Origin: Hordeum vulgare subsp. vulgare
Taxonomy: Eukaryota > Streptophyta > Magnoliopsida > Poales > Poaceae
NCBI RefSeq assembly: GCF_904849725.1
Contig: NC_058521.1
Coordinates: 348,624,138 to 348,688,137, forward strand
DNA: 64,000 nucleotides
Direction of reading: 5' to 3'
In this document: positions 1-10,874 of the stretch, in pieces
How the letters are laid out: each line of letters begins with the position of its first letter
Position numbering within the stretch: the first letter of the stretch is position 1
The notes under the pieces: generated by a model
Database searches by the model: none
The model's input: only the letters and a program-made list of their open reading frames with translations
What the model was told of the DNA's origin: nothing
Program-made: the position numbers and the translations under genes

Positions 1-752
1 ATGGTATCATCATTTCACCCACATAGCATGTGATAAAAAGTTGAGAGGGTTACGACAAGAACTGGATGCACTTCGTGTACAAAACGGACAATCTCTCTCG
101 AAGTATCAGGGTTTCGAACGATAACTCATCTGTTACAAAGGGATTTCATTTTTTTGAACTTATTTGAATTCAATACTTTTTGCTTGTTCAAAATGCCCAT
201 TCAAAGGCACATCACAAATTTTCACACTTCATTTGATATATTTTCGTGCATTTACTTTTTTTTAGCTAGTTGCCTTGAAATTGAAAAGCACTACAAATGA
301 ACTCTGAAAATGTTGAAAGTTGGCATGGTATCATCATTTCACCCACATAGCATGTGATAAAAAGTTGAGAGGGTTACGACAAAAACTGGATGCACTTCGT
401 GTACAAAATGGACAATCTCTCTCGATGTATTAGGGTTTCGAACGATAACTCATCTGTTACAAAGGGATTTCATTTTTTTGAACTTATTTGACCTCCATAC
501 TTTTCGTATGCACCATTCAAAGGCACATCACAAATTTTCAACAATTTTTGACTTCATTTGATATTTTTCGTGCATTTACTTATTTTTTTTGAGCTAGTTG
601 ACAGTGAAATTGAAAAGCACTACAAATGAACTCTGAAAATGTTGAAAGTTGGCATGGTATCATCATTTCACCCACATAGCATGTGATTAAAGATTGAGAG
701 GGTTACGACAAAAACTGGATGCACTTCGTGTACAAAACGTACAATATCTCTC
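1..752. repeat. Tandem repeat of about 326 bp in the CACTA-A body
   Basis: The block starting ATGGTATCATCATTTCACCC recurs at positions 1, 325 and 654, giving periods of 324 and 329 bp and about 2.3 copies in view. The copies differ by scattered substitutions and small indels. It lies downstream of the CACTA transposase gene (minus-strand sense), between that gene and the unseen left end. Internal tandem arrays of this kind are common in Triticeae CACTA elements. No coding potential is seen. Confidence 0.9.
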
Positions 753-860
753 TAAGTTTAAAGCATTAGTACACATCACATAAAGTTTAATACATTAGTA
801 CACATCACATAAAGTTTAATACATTAGTACACATCACATAAAGTTTAATACATTACATAG
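753..860. repeat. 29-bp minisatellite, about 3.6 copies
   Basis: The unit built around AGTACACATCACATAAAG repeats with a 29-bp period directly after the 326-bp array. The last unit is cut short just before the transposase stop codon. The copies are almost identical, which suggests recent expansion or homogenisation. Confidence 0.85.
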
Positions 861-881
861 AATTATATTTCGATCCCTTGC

Positions 882-3800
882 CTATGATCGCTTTGGCCAT
901 AACCATGGAGCATCTTCTTTATTTAACGGGATGCTTGGGTCAATTCTCACTATGAAGGGCGGAATTTCATCAAACTTATTATAATATGTTGACATGTGTC
1001 TTGTCCTCGATCCCCACAATGTTTGTTTTCCCTGAAAGAACTATTGTGATGCTTTGGCTCATCGTCTGATGTATTCATTTGCTTATTTTTTTGGTTTTTT
1101 CGGTCTGGAGGACATGTTTTTCACGTAGAAAACCTGAGCCACATCATTGGCTAGGACGAATGGCTCCTCTTTGTAACCAAGATTCTTGAGATCAACTGTT
1201 GTCATTCCGTACAACTGGTCTACCTTTACCCCTTCTCCATTCATGTTCACCCAACTACACCGAAACAAAGGGACCTTCAAAGTAGGTCCGTAGTCAAGTT
1301 ACCATATATCCTCTATGTAACCATACTATGTGTCCTTTTTCCCATTATCGTCTATCGCATCATAGCGGACACAACTATTTTGGTTGGTGCTCTTTTATCT
1401 TGAGCGGTCGTGTAAAAACTATTCCCGTTTATCTCGTACCCCTGGAAATGTAATACAGTCGAAGAAGGTGACGCGGCCAACAAGTAGAGTTGATCTCCAA
1501 TAGTGTTGTTATTCATGAGATGTGCTCGCAACCAACTGTCGAAAGTATCCATGTGTTTTTCTTCAATCCAGGAGATAGCCTTCCCCGGGAACTCGGGGCG
1601 TACAAAATTCTTGTGCTCCTCGATATACGAAGCCACGAAGGTGGAACTTTTTAGAATCGTGTAGTGTGCTTGAGTGAAAGAATGCCCGTCCCTACATATC
1701 ACTGCTTTCTTTCCTAGTGTGCCTTTTCCACTCAGTCTCCCTTCATGCCGCGATTTAGGAATACCAATCGGCTTAAGGTCAGGAAGAAAGTCTACACATA
1801 ACCCAATGAACTCCTCTGTTCCATAGACCTTGGAGACGATTCCTTCTGGCCTAGCACGGTTATGAACATATTTCTTTAAGACTCCCATGAACCTCTCGAA
1901 GGGGAACATATTGTGTAGAAATACAGGACCGAGAATGGAAATCTCGTCGACTAGGTGAACCAGGAGATGCTGTCATAATATTGAAGAAGGACGGGGGGAA
2001 CACCAATTCATAACTGACAAGACATTGGACCACATCCTTCTGTAGCCTTTCCAGACGTTCTCGATCGATTACCTTCTGAGATATTGCATTGAGGAATGCA
2101 CATAGCTTCACAATGGGTAATCGAACATTTTCCGGTAGAAGCCCCCTCAATGCAACCAGAAGCAACTGTGTCATAATCACGTGGCAATCATGAGACTTCA
2201 GGTTCTGGACTTTTTTCTCTGCCATATTTATTATTACCTTTATATTAGACTAGAAGCCAGCGGGGACCTTCATACTGCTCAAACGTTCAAAAAAGATTTC
2301 CTTCTCTGCTTTGCTAAGAGCGTAGCTGCTTAAGTATTGACGCCTTTTATCAGTCTTCTTGTCGTATGGGTCTTTCATACGTCGTTGCTCCTCCCGTGCT
2401 TCTGTTGTATCTTTTGTCTTCCCATACACGCCCATGAAGCCTAGAAGCTTCACGCAAAGATTCTTCGTCACGTCCATCATGTCGATTGAAGACCGGACCT
2501 CTAGGTGTTTCTAATGGGGTAGCTCCCAAAATAAAGATTTCTTTTTCCACATGGGCACGTGTCCGGTAACGTTGTCTTTCGGAACAGATTGACCACCAGG
2601 ACCCTTTCCAAAGATTACTATTTGATCCAAATCCTTGACCATAGCCAGTAACTCATCACCGGAAGGGAGATTAGGCTTATTCCGGCGATCTGCCTCACCG
2701 TTGAAATTCTTGCCTTTCTTTCTTACGGGATGATTGGTCGGAAGAAATTGACGACACCCGAGGAAGACAACCTTCTTAGATTTTTCCAAATATGTACCTT
2801 TAGTCTTATCTAAACAGTGCGTGCATGCATTGTATCCCTTGTTTGACTGTCCTGAAATGTTACTAAGAGCAGGCCAATCATTGATGGTTACCAACAACAA
2901 TGCTCGTAGGTCAAATTCCTGCTGTTTGTGCTCATCCCACACACGTACACCTGGTTTGGCCCACAACTGCAAAAGTTCATCAACTAATGGCCTTAGGTAC
3001 ACATCAATGTCGTTATCGGGTTTCTTCAGTCCTTGGATGAGCACTGGCATCATAATGAACTTCCGCTTCATGCACAACCAAGGAGGAAGGTTGTAGATAC
3101 ATAGAGTCACGGGCCAGGTGCTGTGACTGCAGCTCTGCTCCCCAAAAGTATTCATGCCGTCTGTACTTAGACCAAGCCATAAGTTCCTTGGGTCATGTGC
3201 AAAGTCCGACCACTCCCTCTCGATTTTCCGCCACTGCGACCCATCTGCGAGGTGTCTCAACTTTTTCCCGTCTTTCTTACGCTCGTCTTTGTGCCATCGC
3301 ATCAACTTGGCATGCTCATTGTTTCTGAACAGATGTTTCAACCGTGGTACTATCGGAGCATGCCAGATAACCTTAGCAGGAACCTTCTACCTGGGGCGCT
3401 CGTCATCACCCTCAACATCACTAGGGTCATCCTGCCTGATCATGTACCGACTTGCTGTGCATACCGGGCATTTATCCATATTCTCATACTTCTCACCGCG
3501 GTACAGGATGCAGTCATTAATGCATGCATGTATCTTCTGCACATCAAATCCAAGAGGGCAGATAGCCTTCTTTGCTTCGTACGTAGTCTTGGGCAATTTG
3601 TTATCCTTTGGAAGCTTCGGCTTCAATATTTTCAGTAACTTCTCAAATCATTTGTCAGATAAACCAGTTTCTGCCTTCCATTTCAATAGTTCTAGTGTGG
3701 TACCGAGCTTTGTGCTGCCATCTTCGCAATTTGGGTACAAAAACTTTTTATGATCCTTTAGCATGGCCACCAACTTCAGCTTCTCCTTTTTCATATCACG

Positions 3801-4216
3801 TTCTCTCTTTGCATCAGAAATGAACCAACCAAGACTATTAGCCGGCTCATCTGATGCCGGTTGTTCTGCACCTCCTTCTTCTTCATTGTCTTTCATTGTA
3901 GTATCACCGTGTTCTTCAGTGAACATATGATAGTTGTCATCATCATCTTCTTCTTCATTGTCTTCCATCATAACCCCTCTTTCTCCGTGCATGGTCCAAC
4001 AATAATATGTGGGCATGAAACCTCTCTGAAGCAAGTGGAGATGAATGACTTTCGAGCTAGAGTACTCCTTCCCGTTGCGACAACCAAGACATGGGCAAGG
4101 CATAAAGTTATCTACTTTGTTTGCCTCAGCCACATCGATAAATTTATGCAGGCCTGCAATAAATTTGGAACCGCGTCGTTCGCCGTATCGCTTCCGTGCA
4201 TCGACCTGGCATCATA
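882..4216 (-). pseudogene. CACTA transposase (transposase-associated / TNP2 / DUF4218 / DUF4216), disrupted
   Basis: Read on the minus strand, the order is typical of a plant CACTA transposase. The transposase-associated N-terminus is near 4208-3650 (frame reading ..GSKFIAGLHKFIDVAEANK, then MPCPCLGCRNGK). A Cys-rich CP-VC segment lies at 3626-3387. The TNP2 core covers 3341-2250, with LSTDGMNTFGEQ, LIQGLKKPDNDIDVYLRPL and ACTHCLDKTKGTY. DUF4218 covers 2225-1352, with SHDCHVIMTQLLLVALRG and MFPFERFMGVLKKYV. DUF4216 covers 1280-1083, with VPLFRCSWV. A tail ends at TAG 882-884. These pieces lie in different frames, so there are several frameshifts. The family cuts and pastes DNA by recognising CACTA ends; this copy cannot encode a full protein. 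The first exon near 4216 is uncertain. Confidence 0.9.
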
Positions 4217-4577
4217 CATGAATAGTGAAATGACCACCGTACATTGACACATGCAATATTTTTGTATCAATTACACATGAAGAAGGTTGCTAACCTCGGT
4301 CGAGGATACCATTTCGTGTGAACTTTAGTGTGACTCGGGCATTAATTAGTCCCGGTTCATAATGTACTCCGAAGTGCACCGGTCACCGTACATCCATTAG
4401 CGGTTCATCTCTATTATGAAATTAAGTATATCAAAAAACCATTGCAGAACATCATGAATAAAGAAATGACCAAATTAATACATGTTCATCATCACATTAA
4501 AACCAAAGCTCGATAGTGATCAAACGTTATTATTGCAAAAATAAATACATAAAGTTCTGTCATAAAACAACATACAA
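4217..4577. other. Inter-gene spacer of CACTA-A
   Basis: This stretch lies between the transposase N-terminus and the accessory gene. It holds AGTCCCGGTTC-like subterminal motifs at about 4348-4410 and otherwise AT-rich sequence. No gene is seen. Confidence 0.6.
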
Positions 4578-5090
4578 CTATGTAAAACATTTAAATGCAA
4601 GAGAAAATGCGATCAAAATCGCAACTAAGGTAACAATTGACCCAACAGCATAATGATACCAAGCCTCTTTATCAATGGCATATTTTCTAATATTCCTAAT
4701 CTTCAAGCGCATTTCACCCATCTTCAAGTGCATGCCATCCATCTTCAAGCGCATTGCATCCATCTTCAACAACATCGCATCGATCTTCATCTTGCGATCA
4801 TCGATGACATCGGGGACATGCAACTCCAATTCCATATTCTTGTCCTCAACTATTTACAATTTTTCCTCCAAGTATTTGTTTTCTTTTTCAACCAAATTTA
4901 ACTTCTCGAGAAGAATTTCTATGTGGGTTGGAATTTCCAGTTCACATACCTCCTAGATTAAAAATTATGTCACGTTACTCGTCATAATTGTCATAAACAA
5001 TAAATAAAACAAATAGTTATAAAAGATAATATATACCACATCCGAATCATAGACAGGAGGAGGGCCGACGGAGGCGGATACCAAAACCAT
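4578..5090 (-). pseudogene. CACTA-A accessory protein: coiled coil plus C-terminal membrane segment, one nonsense codon
   Basis: The minus-strand frame from about 4950 to 4578 encodes a Glu/Lys/Leu-rich coiled coil (EILLEKLNLVEKENKYLEEK). An in-frame TAA lies at 4854-4856. A tandem Met/Lys repeat (units such as KMDAMRLKMD) follows, then a C-terminal hydrophobic segment (VGSIVTLVAILIAFSLAF). A probable upstream exon starts at ATG 5088-5090 (MVLVSASVGPPPVYDSDV), followed by a GT splice donor. The reading frame resumes unchanged after the stop, so one point change separates it from an open frame. I recall very similar uncharacterised proteins in other Triticeae CACTA elements, but no function is known to me. 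It lies between the 5' terminus and the TNP2 gene. The exon boundaries are inferred. Confidence 0.6.
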
Positions 5091-5248
5091 CGTACTATAT
5101 AATAACAAAAAATAATAAAACTAAGTAATTTATAGAAGTATGTATCTAAATCATACAAGTAAGAAAAAAATTCTTTTAAAAAGAAGACAAGAACAAGAGG
5201 CTCACCACGGTGGTGCTCGCGACGAGATCGGCGCGGGGCGATCGGCAA

Positions 5249-5808
5249 CGGTGAGGATGGGCACGGGACGGCACCCTACACATGTGCAAACTCTAAGAAG
5301 TTAATTTGTGCATTTCAAATGACCTAAACTAGCATTGACAGATGAAAGGATGAAGTAGCTAACCTTTTAAAACACTTGTGGAGTTGGTGCACGGCCAAAC
5401 CTAGACAAATATTGAGGAAAATGGAGTTTGGAGGTCGAGTTTGGAGAGGAGAAAGCCTAACTAGCGTGGCTCGGGCATTTCATCGAACACGTCTAGTGCA
5501 TGAACTAGAGTGGCAAGGGTGGCATGGCATGGGCACACTTCAGCCAAAAAACAAAAGGAGAGTGTGGGCAGGGGTCACGGTATTATAGGGAGAACTTTAG
5601 TCCCGGATTTTGTCTAAAACTGGGACTAATAGCCTACCCTTTGGTCCCGGTTCGTGCCACAAACCGGGACTAATGGTCCGCGGCACGCCACGTGGGAGTC
5701 GCTAGATCTCTAGTCCCGGGTATTTCCCCGAACCGGGACTAGTGAGGTGAACCGAACCGGGACCAATGTGTGGCTTTTTTCCCGGTTTTGATTTGAACCG
5801 GGACTAAT
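5249..5808. repeat. CACTA-A subterminal region with CCGGGACTAAT repeats
   Basis: From about 5585 the motif GGTCCCGGTT / AACCGGGACTAATGG recurs several times in both orientations. In characterised CACTA systems (En/Spm), subterminal repeats are the binding sites of an element-encoded regulatory protein; that role is inferred here. Positions 5249-5584 hold no supported gene. Confidence 0.75.
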
Positions 5809-5850
5809 GGTCTTTCGGCCCTCGGCCGAAAGACCCTTTTTCTACTAGTG
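5809..5850. repeat. CACTA-A terminus: perfect 12-bp hairpin plus terminal inverted repeat
   Basis: GGTCTTTCGGCC, a 3-nt loop CTC and GGCCGAAAGACC form a perfect stem-loop at 5809-5835. The terminal repeat CACTAGTAGAAAAAGGG abuts it on the minus strand and ends at 5850. TAG at 5851-5853 is the likely host duplication. Confidence 0.85.
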
Positions 5851-5853
5851 TAG

Positions 5854-6007
5854 GATACTTTACTTGGACACCACACCGGTCTTCGGTGCTTTCCTCCTTG
5901 AATATGGGATGACCACACAGTCCGGCCTCCAATTAGGGCGGCCCATTAGGTCATCCTCTATGTAGCAAGCCAACTACCAGAGCACCCCTTAATCCCAGAC
6001 TCCCTCA
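5854..6007 (+). mobile_element. 3' tail of a Gypsy LTR (TGTCGGTGTC family), truncated by CACTA-A
   Basis: The segment ends GACTCCCTCA at 6007. Its body (CTTCGGTGCTTTCCTCCTTG and following) matches, with divergence, the last 150 bp of the solo LTR at 17982-18450. The start of the LTR is not visible because CACTA-A inserted within it. Gypsy integrase coding sequence resumes directly at 6008, so this LTR element had inserted into an older pol gene. Confidence 0.7.
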
Positions 6008-7075
6008 ACTATGCAGGTAACGGAACTATACACAAGGTATTACAAATCGGTTTCTATTGGCCTACTCTTTTTAAAGATGCTCGTAAGTATGTCTTTTCTT
6101 GTGATGAATGCCAAAGAGTTGGCAGTATTGGTAAACGTCAAGAAAGCCTATGAACTAGTCGCTTGCTATTGAACCGTTTGATTTCAGGGGCTTTGATTTT
6201 ATGGGACATTTTCCGTCCTTCAATGGGTATACTCATATTTTAGTTGCTATTGATTATGTTACTAAATAGGTAGAAGCTATTCCAACTAGTAGTGCTGATC
6301 ATAACACATCTGTTAAAATTCTTGAAGAAATCACCTTCCCGAGGTTTGGAGTCCCTAGATATTTAATGAATGATGGTGGTTCACAATTTATTCTTGGTGC
6401 TTTCCATTATCTCCTCGCTAAATATGATGTTAACCATAGAATTGCATCACCCTATCATCCTCAGTCTAGTGGCCAAGTAGAATTGAGCAATCGATAAATA
6501 AAGCTAATATTGCAAAAGACTTTCAGTAGGTCTAGAAAGAATTGGTGTAAGAAACTTGATGATGCTTTATGGTCTTATAGAACCGCCTACAAAAATCCCA
6601 TGGGATGTCTCCTTATAAAATGGTCTATGAAAAAGCTTCTCATTTAACTCTTGAGTTAGAACATATTGCTTATTAGCCAATTAAAGAACTTAACCATGAC
6701 TTTAAACTTGTTGGTGAAAATAGGTTATTTGACATTACCTCACTAGATGAATGGAGGACACAAGCCTATGAAAATGCCAAGTTATTTAAACAAAAGGTTA
6801 AAATATGGCATCATAAGAGAATCCAAAAATGATAATTCATTGCAGGCGATCTAGTGCTTTTGTACAATTCGCATTTTAGATTGTTTGCACGTAAACTCCT
6901 CTACAAATGGGAAGGCCCATATGTTGTTGAGGAGATCTATCGATTCGTTGCTATAAATATCAATAACTTTGAAAGAAAAAAACCGAGACTCGTAAATAAG
7001 CAAAGGATTAAGCATTGCATCTCATTAATGTTGAAACTAACATTGTCCAAGTGATAACACTGGAGGAACAAATAA
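6008..7075 (+). pseudogene. Ty3/Gypsy (Athila-type) pol: integrase region, disrupted
   Basis: The translation shows the end of the H2C2 zinc-binding region (FYWPTLFKDARKYV, CDECQR) and the integrase core. Core motifs are [14 protein letters not shown] and [10 protein letters not shown], so all three acidic DDE residues remain, with exactly 35 residues between the second Asp and the Glu. The C-terminal part includes [20 protein letters not shown] and a later GPYVVEEIYR. Integrase joins retroelement cDNA to host DNA. The frame is broken by a frameshift near 6150 and by stops in VTK*VEA and SNR*IKL, among others. The remainder of pol lies upstream of the inserted LTR and CACTA, outside this window. 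The Athila assignment rests on the LWAYRTAYKTP-like motif and on the downstream sequence type. Confidence 0.9.
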
Positions 7076-8550
7076 GAGAGACCTTCTGGAACACTCCAGA
7101 TATCGGAAAAGGGAGTAGGTACTTGAAACGATAAGAAAACCGACTCCAAAAATTCCAAACAGTGTGTTCTATCGGTTTTGATATTTTACAAAAATTATAA
7201 AAATAAATAGGAGTCAGGGTACCCACAAGGGGTCCACAAAGCAACATGGCGTGACCACTCCCCCTTGGCGCGCCCTCATGCCTTGTGTGCACCTCGTGTT
7301 CCTCGTGGACTCCTTTTTCTTCCCGGGCATGTATTATTACCTGGAAAAACTCATTATATATAATCCCGACTGTTCTGATTATCGCATCCCGAGATTTCCC
7401 TCTGTTCCTATTTTGGGCTGTTTTCTAGAAGATCCCTTGAGATATTGAGGCTTTGTCTTCATCCTCCTTCAATAAGATTCCGGACCAGGCTTGGCTGTCG
7501 CATATAGAGCTTGAAAAAGAGGGAGAGGACGAATTTATCCCACGGTAGGAACCCCTGGATTCCATGGAGGTACAACCCCCTGCCTATGAATGAGGGACGT
7601 AAGGATGCATATCCTCATCTCTGAATCATTGCCCACCAATGGGGAAGAGAGGCTGGTTAATACACGAAGCTCAAGCTGAACCCACCACAAGGAGGTCCTT
7701 TTGCAGGTTACATGCAAATAACTTTCACAATTTGATTCATAACTATGGAGTGGAGAATATTTCTCGCTCGCATATACCATCCAACTGAGGCATCTCTCGT
7801 CCAACTGAAAGTGATGCAGGAAAAAGCTCTTGGTGGCCCAAAAATAAACATATCATGATGGAAGTACAAAAGAACACCGTAATGATTCAACAACTATTCC
7901 ATGAGATGAGGGAACTTAAGGCTGCCCTGTTAATCTTCATGGAAAACAAGTCGGCTACATCATCATGACCATCACCCATGAAGGATGCCTAAGTATATGG
8001 GTATGGGCACCACCCTTAGCTTGTTCCAAGCTTGGGGGAGGTGCCACGGTACCGTATCACCATCACTTCCATCATTACCATCTATCTTAGTTTGATCCTT
8101 CGTTGTTTCTTGATTTACAGAAATAAATTTCAGATTTGCTTTGCTTAGAATTTTTGCTTTGAGTTCCATCTATCCTTGCAATTGAGTATGAAAGTTATAT
8201 AATAAATATTAGTTGAGTTTGTGTGCACCCATCATCATAGCATGGCAATACAAAGAAATATAAAGATCATATGCTCATCTCATGAGAAATAATGACTTCA
8301 CAAAAAATGGTATAAGTGATAAAAGTTGTTGATAGTAAACAAACATCTTTACTTATGCTAATTTGAGACTCCTAAGAATTCCCACATTAATTAGAAAATA
8401 CTAACCATTCATCTCGTGGGACCGAATTATTACGGTGTAGATTAACCCATCTAATCACTAACATTTTTTTACTCCTAGGGCACACAATGTTTAATTACGT
8501 ATAAAATCAAAAGTTAGGACATAACCAGCCCATCCCCATGTAATTAAAAA
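7076..8550 (+). mobile_element. Non-coding 3' part of the Athila-type Gypsy element, first segment
   Basis: The sequence continues from pol without a visible boundary. It contains wording I associate with Triticeae Gypsy interiors, for example AGCTTGGGGGAGGTGCCACG near 8030 and the CTCATGAGAAATAATG region near 8280. No open gene is supported; the short ORFs here are not conserved-looking. It appears to resume after 12831, beyond a 4 kb insertion. Confidence 0.6.
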
Positions 8551-8552
8551 AC

Positions 8553-8717
8553 TACTCCCTCCGTTCTTAATTATAAGTCTTTTAAAATATTTACTAAGTG
8601 TCCACATTCGAAGTAAAATGAGTAAATCAATACTTTAAAGTATGTCTATATACATCCATATGTACTCTTCTAGTGAAACCTCTAAAAAAACTTATATTTA
8701 GGAACAGAGGAAGTACT
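8553..8717. mobile_element. Stowaway MITE (Tc1/mariner type)
   Basis: It begins CTCCCTCCGTTCTTAATTAT and ends in the inverted copy TTATATTTAGGAACAGAGG. It is about 165 bp long and AT-rich, as expected for a grass Stowaway with TA target duplication. It has no coding capacity and would need a mariner transposase supplied in trans. Confidence 0.85.
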
Positions 8718-8786
8718 ATATATATATATATATATATATGTATACATATATATATGTATATATGTATACATATATATATATACATG
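8716..8786. repeat. (TA)n / TATG-TATA microsatellite
   Basis: Alternating TA with interspersed TATGTA and TACATA units sits immediately beside the Stowaway end. This is a common site of slippage, so the length is probably variable. Confidence 0.9.
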
Positions 8787-9407
8787 TGTTCAAAAATAAC
8801 AACTAGTATATCTCTCTTCGAGAAAATAAGTTCACATGGTAAATTATAAAAAATCACGTGCTTCCCAAAGAACATCCACAACATGTAGTTTCAAAGAAAA
8901 GGAGCCTCCACAACATGCACGTCTCCTCCACCTTCGTTTCTAGGTGCCCTAATCTGAAAATACAATCATTTCTCATATATCTGGCACCACCTTACCTTTT
9001 TTTGCATTAAACCATTCCTTCTCCGATCTCCCCAAGCCGCAAGTGCTTCTCCGGTCCTCCATATATCACTTATGGTGTAGATGTGCAAGATCAATCAAGT
9101 TAGACAAACATGCGGAGGAAAAAGAAGTTAAGAGCTACTACCGTTGGAATCATGGCCAAGAATCTCCGATGATGTCTTCTCCAACACACAGGCTAGGTGC
9201 TTCCACTAGTCGCAGGGTTTGCCTGGCGCCTGCCCGACTGTACATCTATAAACCACGTAAGGAAAATAGTCTCTCCTTAGGCCAGGGCCCCAGTCGGATC
9301 TAGAAGTACATCACGTATGCATGTCTAGGGAATCAGGTTATCAGGTAACACTGCCGTCGCCCACGACGTTGTCTTGGTGTACTATGGACGTGGTGCCGGA
9401 CAAATGT

Positions 9408-9431
9408 CCCCCCCCCCCCCCCCCCCCCCCC
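9408..9431. repeat. Poly(C) run of 24
   Basis: An uninterrupted run of 24 C residues, flanked by CAAATGT and GCGTAAAAC. It could fold as an i-motif (or as G-quadruplex on the other strand) and is prone to sequencing and assembly length error. Confidence 0.95.
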
Positions 9432-10470
9432 GCGTAAAACTCCATGGAACAATTATAGACAAGCTAAAGTTTCACAACTCATGTTCCTTTTATTTCTTCA
9501 TGTTCAACAAGATGGAGCAATTAGATCACCTGAAGAATCCTCGATCTAATTATTTTTCCAATTCCCTAGAAGGTTAGCATTATTAATAGTCAATTGTGCC
9601 TTGGGCCATGACAAAACATAATTTCGACGTCGCCCAGTTGTCGATCGTTGATCACAACCATGTACTCACATCTCAGTGTAGGAGCATTGAGCACCATGTA
9701 ACAAGACATGGAGCACGCTCTAATTCCGAGTGGTCTAAGTTAGCAATGGACAATGGTGATTTTCTATTATTTTCATATAAATTTGCATGACTAAGTTCGA
9801 CTTTCTTATTCTAAGGTATTAAATTCTTATACTAGAGGTAGACGTGTGTATGTTTTCAAATTTTTAGACAAAAAAGTAGCCTAGACAAATATATATGTTT
9901 GTAAAATTTTCAGGTAGGAAAGAATACTCGAAAGTACACACTGATTGGTTGAATTTGGATGTTTCCATTGGTCATGCACAAACGCTTTATTGAGCAACTA
10001 TCTTATCATTCCATTGTTGAAGCATCTCAAGCTTCCGGTTGCCTATTCGATTCATCACTCCATCGTTACAGGACCGGTGTGGTTGGGCTAATGGAGGTAA
10101 ATAAAAGCCCTATACTAAATTTTTGGTACCTCCAATGTAAAAGAAAGCTTGCAAAGAGCCATGGAAACAGGTTTGGTCAACTGGCTTTAGATTTGGTCTG
10201 GGTCATTAAAGTATATTTTTTACTTATTTATAATATTGGGTTAACTAATTTCAATCCCATTACCATGATCTGGATAGCTTCTAGCAATATGTGTCATCGC
10301 TCCATGTTTTCAGACATGCAAGTGGTACGTATTCTTATCACAAGGAGTAAAAACAGTAGAAATCCTGACATTATCTAGATACCTTGGTGTCTATGGTCAC
10401 CTAGTACAACTCTGAGGTGGATGTGCTTTCCCTATATACTTAATATATAATATGTTATGGCATGAGAATG
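9432..10470. other. Unassigned stretch, no supported gene
   Basis: A 139-codon open frame at 9959-10378 is the longest here. It has no motif I recognise and ordinary AT-rich composition. An exon captured by the Helitron-like element is conceivable but unsupported. Confidence 0.4.
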
Positions 10471-10473
10471 GCG

Positions 10474-10874
10474 TTTTGGCTCCCGGAAGCCATGGAGGCC
10501 TTTATTTTTGAAAAATTCAAATTCAAATTTTTATGGTTCAAAAAATTCTGAAAAACAATATGCATGTATGTAAGGATGTAACCGACATGTGTGTAAAATT
10601 TCAGGTCAAAATACTTTAAAACGTGATCTGTACAAAAAAGACAAATTCATGGTCTGAAATGATGAATAGTAACATGTGTTAAACAGCCTCAGATTTGTCT
10701 TTTTTGCACAGCCCTCATTTTAACGTATTTTGTTCTGAAAATTTACACACTTGTGTATTATACCTTCATTTATCTATGTATTTTTTTTCAGAATTTGTTG
10801 AAACATTAAAATACAAATTTTCACTGAATTTGAAGTTTGAATTTAAAGGCCTTCAGTGAGCTCGGGAGCCAAAA
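10474..10874. mobile_element. Fold-back MITE with long inverted repeats
   Basis: TTTTGGCTCCCG at the left is mirrored by CGGGAGCCAAAA at the right, about 400 bp apart. Most of each half pairs with the other: AAGGCCTTTAAATTC-like, AAATTCTGAAAAA and CAAATTTTCA-like segments recur inverted, as do AAAAAGACAAATTC / GATTTGTCTTTTTTG in the centre. It is non-coding. The superfamily is not certain; Mutator-type fold-back elements look like this, but no clear target duplication is seen. Confidence 0.65.

Larger units (their letters stand above)
1..5850 (-). mobile_element. CACTA (En/Spm) transposon A, right (5') end in window
   Basis: The right terminus reads, on the minus strand, CACTAGTAGAAAAAGGG ending at 5850. 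It is followed by TAG as the probable 3-bp target duplication. Inside lie many copies of the subterminal motif CCGGGACTAAT in both orientations, a coiled-coil/membrane protein gene and a TNP2-type transposase gene, both on the minus strand. The left end is outside the window, so total length is unknown. The transposase is badly broken, so this copy is not autonomous. It interrupts a Gypsy LTR whose 3' tail resumes at about 5854. Confidence 0.9.

Noticed and set aside
1..752. CRISPR-like array
   Set aside because: The period is about 326 bp with no short repeat/spacer alternation, and the context is a plant CACTA transposon.
9959..10378. 139-codon ORF
   Set aside because: No motif, no supporting start or splice context and typical background composition. 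It is only mentioned as a possible captured fragment.
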